From contig CANQYP010000006.1 of assembly GCA_947628045.1 (NCBI GenBank), positions 1 to 36,542 of the forward strand: a DNA stretch of 36,542 nt, read 5' to 3'. Numbering within the stretch: the first letter of the stretch is position 1; each line of letters opens with the position of its first letter. A program made the position numbers and the translations under genes. The notes beneath the pieces are model-generated. The model saw nothing but the letters and a program-made list of their open reading frames with translations, was not told where the DNA came from and ran no database searches. This document shows positions 1 to 8,888 of this stretch, piece by piece. The DNA is from an uncultured Lachnospiraceae bacterium. GTDB taxonomy: Bacteria; Bacillota; Clostridia; Lachnospirales; Lachnospiraceae.

Positions 1-846
1 GTACGCCTCGATCGCGTCCATGTTGCCGATGCGGTCCGCGTACTTGTCGATCAGCGGATGCTCCGGAGCGATGACCATGAATGTGACGCCGAACAGCGTG
101 TCCGGGCGCGTCGTGTAGATCTCCAGCTTTTCGCCCGTCCCCTTCACGTCGAACCAGACGAACGCGCCAGTCGACTTGCCGATCCAGTTCTCCTGCTGCT
201 GCTTGACGTTCTTCGGGTAATCCACGTCCGCGAGTCCCTCGAGCAGCTTGTCCGCGTACTCTGTGATCTTCAGGTACCAGACCGTCTTCGACTTCTGCAC
301 GACGTCGCTGTGGCAGATGTCGCACTTGCCGCCCTGGCTGTCCTCGTTCGAGAGCACGACCTTGCAGCTCGGGCAGTAGTTCACGAGCGCCGTATCGCGG
401 AACACCAGCCCGTGCTCAAACATCTTCAGGAAAATGTACTGCGTCCATTTATAGTAATCCTCGTCCGTCGTGTCGATCACACGGCTCCAGTCGAAGGAAA
501 AGCCCACCTTCTTGAGCTGGTTGGAAAATTTCTCGATATTCTTGTCCGTGATGATGCGGGGGTGTGTCGACGTCTTGATCGCGTAGTTCTCCGTCGGGAG
601 CCCGAATGCATCGAACCCAATCGGAAACAGGACGTTGTAGCCCTGCATACGGCGCTTGCGCGCGACCACCTCGATGCTCGAATACGCCTTGATATGACCG
701 ACGTGCATGCCGGCTCCGCTCGGGTACGGGAACTCGACCAGCCCGTAGAATTTCGGACGCTCGTCAAAATCAGCCGCCTCAAATACCCGGCTCTCCTGCC
801 ATCTCTTCTGCCACTTCGGCTCGATCAGCTTGAAGTTATGTTTCAT
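1..846 (-). CDS. leuS: Leucyl-tRNA synthetase, N-terminal part (runs off the left edge)
   Basis: Minus-strand translation from ATG at 846: MKHNFKLIEPKWQKRWQESRVFEAADFDERPKFYGLVEFPYPSGAGMHVGHIKAYSSIEVVARKRRMQGYNVLFPIGFDAFGLPTENYAIK...; class I aaRS motif and CPSC zinc motif; AGGAGG RBS just upstream. Absent from the ORF track because the frame is open to the edge. Confidence 0.96.
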   Translation of the reverse strand, partial: MKHNFKLIEPKWQKRWQESRVFEAADFDERPKFYGLVEFPYPSGAGMHVGHIKAYSSIEVVARKRRMQGYNVLFPIGFDAFGLPTENYAIKTSTHPRIITDKNIEKFSNQLKKVGFSFDWSRVIDTTDEDYYKWTQYIFLKMFEHGLVFRDTALVNYCPSCKVVLSNEDSQGGKCDICHSDVVQKSKTVWYLKITEYADKLLEGLADVDYPKNVKQQQENWIGKSTGAFVWFDVKGTGEKLEIYTTRPDTLFGVTFMVIAPEHPLIDKYADRIGNMDAIEAY

Positions 847-945
847 AATAGACTCCTCCTAATTGATAAGCTTATGCTTGAATCCTATACTCGCGGTCAC
901 GGCAGCGAATGCCTTGATCCCTGCTGTACCCATTACTGATGCATT

Positions 946-951
946 ATTATA
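946..951 (-). promoter_or_regulatory. Candidate -10 (TATAAT) of the leuS promoter
   Basis: Minus strand TGGACT-18 bp-TATAAT about 100 nt upstream of the leuS ATG. Confidence 0.5.
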
Positions 952-1031
952 CAACCATTTCCCGCAAAAGTCCAGTTACGCTTCATGTCGGACTGGGGCA
1001 ATTCCGCCCTCTCCCCAAACGAAACGTTTTT

Positions 1032-2408
1032 TCACCTGCCCGGCGTCCCGCGCAGACTCATTTTTCTTTCATACCTCCGGTACACCGCGAACGACAGCGC
1101 CACGGTCAGCACGTCCGCCGTCGCCTGTGACCAGACGATCCCGTTGATGCCGAGCAGCCGGTTCAGGAGGAACAGCATCGGGATATTGAACACCGCCCAG
1201 CGCATGACGCCGAGGAAGAGCGCGTACCCGCCCTTGCCGAACCCGTTGAACAGATATACATGGAAAAAGCTCAGGAACATCAGCGGCGTCGCGAGCACGC
1301 GAATGCGAAGGAACACCGTGCCGAGCGCCACGGTCTGAGCGTCCCCGATGAAGATATGCATGATCGGTCCGGCAAACAGCTCGTACAGCGCCACACTCAC
1401 CGCCGCGCAGACCAGCCCGAGTCTCATGGAATAGCGTTTCGTCTCGTTCATTCGCGCATAATTTTTCGCCGAATAGTTGTAGGCGATGATCGGCATCATG
1501 CCCTGGCAGATCCCGATGCCGACGTTCAGCGGCAGCCGCTCCACCTTCAGCACGATGCCGACGGCGGCGAGCGCGATGTCGTTGTAGCCGGACATCAGCC
1601 GGTCGATCACAATGTAGTCCAGGTCAAACAGCAGCGTGGCGATCGCCGAGGGCAGCCCGACGCCGAACACCTCCGCGACGCTTGTCCCCGCCGGGAACCG
1701 ATACGGCGGATACAGCCGCAGTACCGTGTCCCTGCGCATGCGGAACAGCACGAAGATAAAATAAGCGCAGGCAATGCAGTTGGACAGGCAGGTCGCCGCG
1801 CCCGCGCCGACGATCTCCATGCCGTCCGGCAGCAGCACGAACATAAACAGCGGATCCAGCGCGATGTTGATCAGTCCGCCCATCGTGATGCCGAACCCCG
1901 CCTTCTTCGACTCGCCGACGCTCCGGATCAGCATGGACAGCGTATTCGACAGCACCGTCGGCACGGCGCCGCAGACGATCACGAAGAACGCATAGCTGCT
2001 CGCATAGCGGTAGGTGTCCTCTCCCGCCCCGATCTGCTCCATCAGCGGGCGCATGAAGATCAGCACGCCAAGCGAGAACAGCGCGGACAGCGCCACGCTC
2101 AGGTAGACGCAAAAGCTGTAGACTCTCCCCGCCTCCTCCGGCTGCTTTCTGCCCAGCAGCCGCGAGATCAGCGCGCCTCCGCCCGCGCCCGCAAGCCCGG
2201 CAAGCGACGCCGTAATGTTGAAGATCGGCAGGATCAGCGAGGCTCCCGCCACCATGTACGGATCGTCGGTCCGCCCGATGTAAAACGTGTCCGCCATATT
2301 GTAGATCAGCACGATGAGCTGACTGATGATCGTCGGGACCGCCATCGTCCGCACCGCCTTTGCGACCGGCATCCGCTCAAAAATGTCTGTGTTGCTGTTT
2401 TTGTCCAT
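1032..2408 (-). CDS. MATE family efflux transporter
   Basis: 458 aa polytopic protein; MAVPTIISQLIVLIYNMADTFYIG and GVGLPSAIATLLFDLDYIVIDRLM are MATE-like. Confidence 0.92.
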   Translation of the reverse strand: MDKNSNTDIFERMPVAKAVRTMAVPTIISQLIVLIYNMADTFYIGRTDDPYMVAGASLILPIFNITASLAGLAGAGGGALISRLLGRKQPEEAGRVYSFCVYLSVALSALFSLGVLIFMRPLMEQIGAGEDTYRYASSYAFFVIVCGAVPTVLSNTLSMLIRSVGESKKAGFGITMGGLINIALDPLFMFVLLPDGMEIVGAGAATCLSNCIACAYFIFVLFRMRRDTVLRLYPPYRFPAGTSVAEVFGVGLPSAIATLLFDLDYIVIDRLMSGYNDIALAAVGIVLKVERLPLNVGIGICQGMMPIIAYNYSAKNYARMNETKRYSMRLGLVCAAVSVALYELFAGPIMHIFIGDAQTVALGTVFLRIRVLATPLMFLSFFHVYLFNGFGKGGYALFLGVMRWAVFNIPMLFLLNRLLGINGIVWSQATADVLTVALSFAVYRRYERKMSLRGTPGR

Positions 2409-2511
2409 GCTCTGCTGCCTTCTTTCGTCCTTTGTTCCTCTGCATCAATTTAGTTATTTTCCCACAAGATAGGCAGACCGTCAAGAAAATTATCGATTTC
2501 TCGAAAAGTCC

Positions 2512-2539
2512 TTGTGATTTCTCCGTTTTTCTATATAAT
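2512..2539 (+). promoter_or_regulatory. Candidate sigma-A promoter for carB (TTGTGA-16-TATAAT)
   Basis: ttgtga at 2512-2517, tataat at 2534-2539, then aggagg RBS and ATG 2585. Confidence 0.7.
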
Positions 2540-2584
2540 GTATAGTTAGAATACCAAATCACACAACATCAGGAGGATACAGGA

Positions 2585-5500
2585 ATGCCAAAGAGAACAG
2601 ATATCCATAAGGTGCTTATCATCGGCTCCGGTCCCATCGTGATCGGTCAGGCATGTGAATTCGACTATTCCGGCACGCAGGCGTGCAAGGCGCTGCGCAA
2701 GCTGGGCTATGAGATCGTACTGGTGAACTCCAACCCTGCCACGATCATGACCGACCCCGAGATCGCGGACGTCACCTACATCGAGCCTTTGAACGTAGAT
2801 CGTCTGGAGCAGATCATTCAGAAGGAACGCCCGGACGCGCTGTTGCCGAACCTGGGCGGGCAGTCGGGTCTGAACCTGTGCGCGGAGCTGAACAAAGCCG
2901 GAATTCTGGACAAATACAATGTGAAGGTGATCGGCGTGCAGGTGGACGCGATCGAGCGCGGCGAGGACCGCATCGAGTTCAAGAACGCGATGAACGCCCT
3001 CGGCATCGAGATGGCGCGCAGCGAGGTCGCCTACAGCGTGGACGAGGCGCTCGCGATCGCGGACAAGCTGGGCTATCCGGTCGTTCTTCGCCCCGCCTAC
3101 ACGATGGGCGGCGCGGGCGGCGGTCTGGTCTACAACCGCGACGAATTGAAGGTGGTCTGCGCGCGCGGTCTGCAGGCGAGCCTTGTCGGGCAGGTGCTCG
3201 TCGAGGAATCCGTGCTCGGCTGGGAAGAGCTGGAGCTCGAGGTCGTGCGCGACACGGACAACAACATGATCACCGTCTGCTTTATCGAAAATATCGACCC
3301 GATGGGCGTCCACACGGGCGACTCCTTCTGTTCAGCCCCGATGCTCACGATCTCAGAGGAGACGCAGAAACGTCTGCAGGAGCAGGCGTACAAGATCGTC
3401 GAGTCCGTGCAGGTGATCGGCGGCACGAACGTACAGTTTGCGCACGATCCGAAGACCGACCGCATCGTCGTCATCGAGATCAACCCGCGCACCTCCCGCT
3501 CCTCGGCGCTTGCCTCCAAGGCGACCGGTTTCCCGATCGCGCTGGTCTCCGCGATGCTCGCCTCCGGGCTTACCCTGGCGGACATCCCCTGCGGCAAATA
3601 CGGGACGCTGGACAAATACGTGCCGGACGGCGATTATGTCGTGATCAAGTTCGCCCGCTGGGCGTTCGAGAAATTCAAGGGCGTCGAGGACAAGCTCGGC
3701 ACGCAGATGCGCGCGGTCGGCGAGGTCATGAGCATCGGCAAGACCTACAAAGAGGCGTTCCAGAAGGCGATCCGCAGTCTGGAGACCGGGCGCTACGGAC
3801 TCGGGCACGCGAAGGATTTTGACCGCCTTACGAAGGAACAGCTCCTGCAGAAACTGATCACGCCGTCCAGCGAACGCCACTTTGTGATGTACGAGGCGCT
3901 GCGCAAGGGCGCCACTGTGGACGAGATCCACGAGCTCACGCATGTGAAGAAATGGTTCATCGAGCAGATGAAGGAGCTGGTCGAGGAAGAGGAACTGCTG
4001 CTGCAGTCCAAGGGCTCCCTGCCCGCGGACGAGCTGCTGATCGCCGCCAAGAAGGACGGTTTCTCAGACAAGTATTTAAGCCAGCTGCTGGAGATCCCGG
4101 AGACGGATATCCGGGAGCGCCGCATCGCGCTCGGCGTCGAGGAGGCGTGGGAGGGCGTACACGTGAGCGGCACGCAGGATTCCGCCTACTACTACTCCAC
4201 CTACAATGCGCCGGACAAGAACCCGGTGAACACGGACAAGCCGAAGGTGATGATCCTCGGCGGCGGTCCGAACCGCATCGGGCAGGGCATTGAGTTCGAC
4301 TACTGCTGCGTGCACGCGTCGCTCGCCCTGAAAAAGCTCGGATTCGAGACGATCATCGTCAACTGCAACCCGGAGACGGTGTCCACCGACTACGACACCT
4401 CCGACAAGCTGTATTTTGAGCCGCTGACCCTGGAAGACGTGCTCAGCATCTACAAGAAAGAAAAACCGCTGGGCGTGATCGCGCAGTTCGGCGGGCAGAC
4501 GCCCCTGAACCTGGCGGCTGACCTGGAGAAAAACGGCGTGAAGATCCTCGGGACTTCCCCGTCTGTCATCGACCTGGCGGAGGACCGCGACCAGTTCCGC
4601 GCCATGATGGAAAAGCTGGACATTCCGATGCCGGAGTCCGGCATGGCGACCACCGTGGACGAGGCGCTCGCGATCGCCGCGAAGATCGGCTATCCGGTCA
4701 TGGTACGTCCGTCCTACGTACTCGGCGGACGCGGCATGGAGGTCGTCTACGACGACGAGAGCATGACCGAATATATGCAGGCTGCCGTGGGCGTGACCCC
4801 GGACCGCCCGATCCTGATCGACCGTTTCCTGAACCATGCGATGGAATGCGAGGCGGACGCGATCAGCGACGGAACGCATGCCTTTGTGCCCGCCGTCATG
4901 GAGCATATCGAGCTCGCCGGCGTCCACTCCGGCGACAGCGCCTGCATTATCCCGAGCGTCCATATCTCCGAGGAGAACGTGGCGACGATCAAGGAATACA
5001 CCCGCAGGATCGCGGAGGAGATGCATGTGCGCGGTCTGATGAACATGCAGTACGCGATCGAGAACGGCAGGGTTTTCGTGCTGGAGGCGAATCCGCGCGC
5101 GTCCCGCACCGTGCCGCTGGTATCGAAGGTCTGCAACATCCGCATGGTACCTCTGGCGACTGAGATCATCACCTCGGAGCTGACCGGGCGTCCGTCGCCC
5201 GTACCCGCTCTGAAGGAACAGGAGATCCCGAATTACGGCGTCAAAGAGGCGGTATTCCCCTTCAATATGTTCCAGGAGGTCGACCCGATCCTCGGACCGG
5301 AGATGCGTTCCACCGGCGAGGTGCTCGGACTTTCGCGCTCCTATGGCGAGGCATACTACAAGGCGCAGGAGGCGACGCAGTCCCGCCTGCCGCTTGAGGG
5401 GACCGTGCTGATCTCCGTGAACCGCAAGGACAAGGCGGAAGTCGTCGACGTCGCGCGAAAATTCGCGGAGTGTGGATTCCGCATCGTGGCGACCGGCACC

Positions 5501-5809
5501 ACCTGTGACCTCATCAATGAGGCGGGCATCGCGGCGGAGAAAGTGAAAAAACTCTACGAGGGACGCCCGAACATCTCCGACATGATCACGAACGGGCAGA
5601 TCGACCTGATCGTGAATTCCCCGGTCGGCAAAGACAGCGTGCACGACGACAGCTACCTGCGCAAAGCCGCGATCAAGGCGAAGGTGCCGTACCTCACCAC
5701 GATCGCCGCGGCGATGGCGTCGGCGGAAGGCATCTACTATGTGAAACACCACGGCAACAGCGAGGTGCGGTCGTTACAAGCGCTCCACAGCGAGATCCAC
5801 GACAAATAA
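2585..5809 (+). CDS. carB: Carbamoyl-phosphate synthase large subunit
   Basis: 1074 aa; MPKRTDIHKVLIIGSGPIVIGQACEFDYSGTQACKALR; duplicated ATP-grasp halves; C-terminal MGS-like domain. Confidence 0.98.
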   Translation: MPKRTDIHKVLIIGSGPIVIGQACEFDYSGTQACKALRKLGYEIVLVNSNPATIMTDPEIADVTYIEPLNVDRLEQIIQKERPDALLPNLGGQSGLNLCAELNKAGILDKYNVKVIGVQVDAIERGEDRIEFKNAMNALGIEMARSEVAYSVDEALAIADKLGYPVVLRPAYTMGGAGGGLVYNRDELKVVCARGLQASLVGQVLVEESVLGWEELELEVVRDTDNNMITVCFIENIDPMGVHTGDSFCSAPMLTISEETQKRLQEQAYKIVESVQVIGGTNVQFAHDPKTDRIVVIEINPRTSRSSALASKATGFPIALVSAMLASGLTLADIPCGKYGTLDKYVPDGDYVVIKFARWAFEKFKGVEDKLGTQMRAVGEVMSIGKTYKEAFQKAIRSLETGRYGLGHAKDFDRLTKEQLLQKLITPSSERHFVMYEALRKGATVDEIHELTHVKKWFIEQMKELVEEEELLLQSKGSLPADELLIAAKKDGFSDKYLSQLLEIPETDIRERRIALGVEEAWEGVHVSGTQDSAYYYSTYNAPDKNPVNTDKPKVMILGGGPNRIGQGIEFDYCCVHASLALKKLGFETIIVNCNPETVSTDYDTSDKLYFEPLTLEDVLSIYKKEKPLGVIAQFGGQTPLNLAADLEKNGVKILGTSPSVIDLAEDRDQFRAMMEKLDIPMPESGMATTVDEALAIAAKIGYPVMVRPSYVLGGRGMEVVYDDESMTEYMQAAVGVTPDRPILIDRFLNHAMECEADAISDGTHAFVPAVMEHIELAGVHSGDSACIIPSVHISEENVATIKEYTRRIAEEMHVRGLMNMQYAIENGRVFVLEANPRASRTVPLVSKVCNIRMVPLATEIITSELTGRPSPVPALKEQEIPNYGVKEAVFPFNMFQEVDPILGPEMRSTGEVLGLSRSYGEAYYKAQEATQSRLPLEGTVLISVNRKDKAEVVDVARKFAECGFRIVATGTTCDLINEAGIAAEKVKKLYEGRPNISDMITNGQIDLIVNSPVGKDSVHDDSYLRKAAIKAKVPYLTTIAAAMASAEGIYYVKHHGNSEVRSLQALHSEIHDK

Positions 5810-5844
5810 AACGTTCCTTTCGGACAAGAAACATCAAAACACCA

Positions 5845-5892
5845 GGAACGCCGTACTGCCATTGATTTCATATACCGGCGGTACGGCGTTCC
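5845..5892. terminator. 16-bp inverted repeat (one mismatch, 16-nt loop) between convergent genes; candidate bidirectional terminator
   Basis: ggaacgccgtactgcc (5845-5860) / ggcggtacggcgttcc (5877-5892). The right arm lies inside the 3' end of the minus-strand ORF. Confidence 0.55.
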
Positions 5893-6677
5893 ACATGAAA
5901 ACCAGCTTTCTCCAGGCTTTTCTGCGCTTTCTGCGCGTTCTGACCGCCCTGTATCTCCAATATCACGCGCCGGATTTCGCAGGGAAGTCCCAACTGCGCA
6001 AGCCAGCGCCTCATCTGGTCAGCGTCCATGTAGAGCCCGTCTTCCTCGACGATTCCCAGAAACTTGGCATCCTGAAATCGGCGGTCTCCTCTGTCTCCCG
6101 ACATATTGCCTGTCCCCCCATTGCCAATTGCATTGTCAATTTCTGTATCTACGCCGCCCCGCACCGCGAGACGGACAGCGAGGGAGTCGATTTGTTCTTT
6201 CAGGATCTTTGTCTGCCGCTCGGAGATCAGATTCCCGTATTCGTCCGACAGACTGCCCAAAAAATCCTGTCCGGCGATCAGCAACGGCTGCATTCCCGTC
6301 CGTCGCTCTCCTGCGCTTTTCAGGATCGTCAGCGGATATTCGGACAGCGCAGCGCCGTAAAGCTCTGTGTCCGCGTGATACCTGTCTATGCAAAGTTCCA
6401 CATCCGCGCCGTAGAGCGCCCACCGCCTGCGCAGTCCGGGGAACGCATCCATCTGCTCCAGAATTTCCGCGGAAAATGTTTCAAAGCGCCCTGTCCGCCG
6501 GAAGAGCCCGGACGCCGCGGACGTCCCTGTCTGCGCAGACGGCGCGGAAACCGTCAGCCGAAAAAGCGCCTGTTCCTGCCGCTCCGTCTGCCACAGCTGC
6601 AGCGACAGCCACCCGGCAAGCAGCAAAAGCCCGACCAACAGCGCCCGGATATACGTCAAATACGTCGACCTCTGCAT
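5868..6677 (-). CDS. Hypothetical single-pass membrane protein, last gene of the ABC transporter locus
   Basis: 269 aa; N-terminal TM LRALLVGLLLLAGWLSLQLW-like segment, then a soluble domain; purine-rich RBS upstream of ATG. Confidence 0.75.
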   Translation of the reverse strand: MQRSTYLTYIRALLVGLLLLAGWLSLQLWQTERQEQALFRLTVSAPSAQTGTSAASGLFRRTGRFETFSAEILEQMDAFPGLRRRWALYGADVELCIDRYHADTELYGAALSEYPLTILKSAGERRTGMQPLLIAGQDFLGSLSDEYGNLISERQTKILKEQIDSLAVRLAVRGGVDTEIDNAIGNGGTGNMSGDRGDRRFQDAKFLGIVEEDGLYMDADQMRRWLAQLGLPCEIRRVILEIQGGQNAQKAQKSLEKAGFHVERRTAGI

Positions 6678-6708
6678 GAGTCATTCCCCTTCTTCCCAAG
6701 AATTTTTT

Positions 6709-6854
6709 CTCCCGCTATTTTTCGCGCATGACTTTCCGTTTCGGGAGACATGTTTTCTTCCCTTTCTTCCTATGAGTTTTTCTCCCGCTATTTTTCGCGC
6801 GTGATTTTCCGTTTCAGGAGACATGTTTTCTTCCCTTTCTTCCTATGAACTTCT
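6709..6854. repeat. Tandem direct repeat, period 73 bp, two full copies plus partial flanking copies
   Basis: ctcccgctatttttcgcgc... begins at 6709 and 6782, and ctcccgct again at 6855; 6 mismatches between the two full copies by eye. Confidence 0.9.
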
Positions 6855-8888
6855 CTCCCGCTGCGCCGCGAGCAAATCCGCCAGCGCGTTCCGGCTCCTG
6901 CGCAGGCGCCAGCCCATAAGGACGACGATCAACACAAAAAGGACTCCCATCAGCAGCAGGATCGCCGCCTGCCACTGGTTCGTCTGTTCCTCCGTCTTCT
7001 CCACGGAGAGCTCCACGATTCGTGGTTCCAGGATCTCCGTGGCGAATTCCTGTGTCTGGCGGTACGTCTCCCCGTACGCGTCCTCGTATGTCAGCGTCAG
7101 CGTACCCGCAGTCTGCCCGTACAGCTCGCCGACAGTGTCGTCCTGTCCTGAGTGTTTCACGTTGTTTCCGTCTGTTCCCGCATCCGCCAGGGACTCCATC
7201 GCCTTGCTGCCGACGTAGATTCGCAGCACGCCCTCATAGGACGCCCCAGCCTCAAGATTCCCGGCAAAGACATCCCCGGTCGCGAACAGCCCCCGCCCCG
7301 CGAACTCCACGCGCACATTGTAGACGGCGGCTTTTCCGGCATTGTGAATCGCAAAACTTCCCTCAACTGTGTCGGTCGCATAGACCTGCGCTGCCAGCCG
7401 GAACCCTTCCAGCACGACCTGCGACGGCTGGTAGATGTCCAGCTCCACGACCTCCGCCATCGTGTAAGCGGTTCCCTGATCGTTCTCATAGTCAAGCGTG
7501 ATCGTCACCGCCGCCTTCCCTTCCTGCGCGTTCGGTTTTACCGAGAGAAACGTCGGCAGAGAGATCGTCTCCTGCGCCCGGACTTTCCCGAAGTAAAAGG
7601 ACGTACAGCCCAAACCGATCGACTCCGACTCACTCCCCAGCGTCGCTTTCATGTTGTAGACAGGCTCGTCTCCCGTCATATTCTGAAACACAGCCGTGAA
7701 CGCATACTCCTGCCCCGCGGTGAGCTGTTCGCCGTCCAGGCTTTGCGAGAGCAGGAGAAACTTCGGCTGGCGGTGAATCTTCTCCGCGCTGCTGTCGGAA
7801 TCCACGCCTCCCCCATAGTTTCCTCCGTAGCTCCCCGCGCTGCCGCCAGACTCCCCGCCGCCAAAAACTTCTTGCAGCTCTTCTCCCATCTCACTTTTCT
7901 CTTGCTCCGTCTCCTCAGTCAATGGCTCCGTCGGCAAAACCGTTTCCGTCAAAGGTACTTCCGTCGCGGCGGTCTCCGTAACCGGCTGCCCGGGATCCGT
8001 CTCCCCGGCATTCGGCGGCACGTCCCCGTCCGCCGGATGCAAGAAATCGCCGTTTGTCCCCGGATCGTCCGGGACGAGCAGCGGCGGCTCTTCTGTCCCC
8101 GACTCGGGCGGTTCCGTCTGCCCCGGCGTGTTCTCCGCGCTAGACCCGGGCGGCTCCGTCTGCCCCGGCATATCCTCTGTATCAGACCCGGGTGAATCCG
8201 TCTGTCCCGGCGCATTCTCCGCGCCAGACCCGGGTGAATCCGTCTGCCCCGGTACGTTCTCCGCGCCAGACCCGGACGAATCCGTCTGCCCCGGCGCATT
8301 CTCTGTGCCGGGCTCAGGCGGCTCCGCCCCGTCCGTCACCGTGATGAAGATCCGGCTGCCAAGCTCCGCGCGCTGCCCCGCCTCCGAATAACCGACTGCC
8401 CTGACCGTCACCGGGTACTTGCCGTTTCGCCGCCTGTTCTCCAGCCTGATCTCACAGCAGAAGATATATGCCTCCACCGGCATCGCGGATCCTGCAAAGA
8501 GAAACTGTCCCTTCAGAACCTCCTTGCGGTAATTCGCGTACACAAAAGGCGCGTTCTCCCCCATATCCAGTTCCACCGTGAGGCGGTTCTGCCGCAGCGC
8601 TCCGCTCGAGAGGAACGGAACGACCAGATACACGACGCCATTCTCCACCTTCGGAACGTAGCCCTGTGAATAGGACATGTCCATATGCTCATAAAGGTGT
8701 TCCGTATCGATGTCAAGATGTACGGTGTCAACGTCAAGGTGCGCCTGCCCATCCGTTTCCCCTGTGTTTCGCGTATCGGGTTCCGTTTCTCCCGCCAGCG
8801 CCGGAACTCCGGTCAGAATAAAAGCCAGCAGGATCACGGCAAAGCTGCGCACCGGGTTCCTTTTCCCTTTCCTTCTCATCTTCCTCAT
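6843..8888 (-). CDS. Exported, membrane-anchored COG1361/S-layer-like protein with proline-rich repeats
   Basis: 681 aa; signal peptide (SFAVILLAFILTGVPALAG), PGQTDSPGSGAENA repeats, Ig-like central domains, C-terminal TM AAILLLMGVLFVLIVVLMGW and basic tail; ATGA overlap with upstream ATPase gene. Confidence 0.8.
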   Translation of the reverse strand: MRKMRRKGKRNPVRSFAVILLAFILTGVPALAGETEPDTRNTGETDGQAHLDVDTVHLDIDTEHLYEHMDMSYSQGYVPKVENGVVYLVVPFLSSGALRQNRLTVELDMGENAPFVYANYRKEVLKGQFLFAGSAMPVEAYIFCCEIRLENRRRNGKYPVTVRAVGYSEAGQRAELGSRIFITVTDGAEPPEPGTENAPGQTDSSGSGAENVPGQTDSPGSGAENAPGQTDSPGSDTEDMPGQTEPPGSSAENTPGQTEPPESGTEEPPLLVPDDPGTNGDFLHPADGDVPPNAGETDPGQPVTETAATEVPLTETVLPTEPLTEETEQEKSEMGEELQEVFGGGESGGSAGSYGGNYGGGVDSDSSAEKIHRQPKFLLLSQSLDGEQLTAGQEYAFTAVFQNMTGDEPVYNMKATLGSESESIGLGCTSFYFGKVRAQETISLPTFLSVKPNAQEGKAAVTITLDYENDQGTAYTMAEVVELDIYQPSQVVLEGFRLAAQVYATDTVEGSFAIHNAGKAAVYNVRVEFAGRGLFATGDVFAGNLEAGASYEGVLRIYVGSKAMESLADAGTDGNNVKHSGQDDTVGELYGQTAGTLTLTYEDAYGETYRQTQEFATEILEPRIVELSVEKTEEQTNQWQAAILLLMGVLFVLIVVLMGWRLRRSRNALADLLAAQRERSS
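8101..8310. repeat. Five tandem copies of a 42-bp unit (14 aa, GSGAENAPGQTDSP-like)
   Basis: gac(c/t)cggg...gttctccgcgcca units start at 8101, 8143, 8185, 8227 and 8269. Confidence 0.92.

Noticed and set aside
847-1031. T-box riboswitch upstream of leuS
   Set aside because: No recognisable T-box core (GGTGG-type) or terminator/antiterminator in the short leader after the TATAAT promoter.
1260-2453. 397-aa plus-strand ORF opposite the MATE gene
   Set aside because: Antisense low-complexity R/H/Q/D-rich frame; the MATE reading is clear.
2540-2584. PyrR-type attenuator before carB
   Set aside because: Only about 40 nt lie between the predicted TSS and the ATG, with no terminator/antiterminator structure.
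4076-5752. 558-aa minus-strand ORF opposite carB
   Set aside because: Antisense to a clear carB; Arg/His/Val/Asp-rich composition typical of shadow frames in GC-rich genes.
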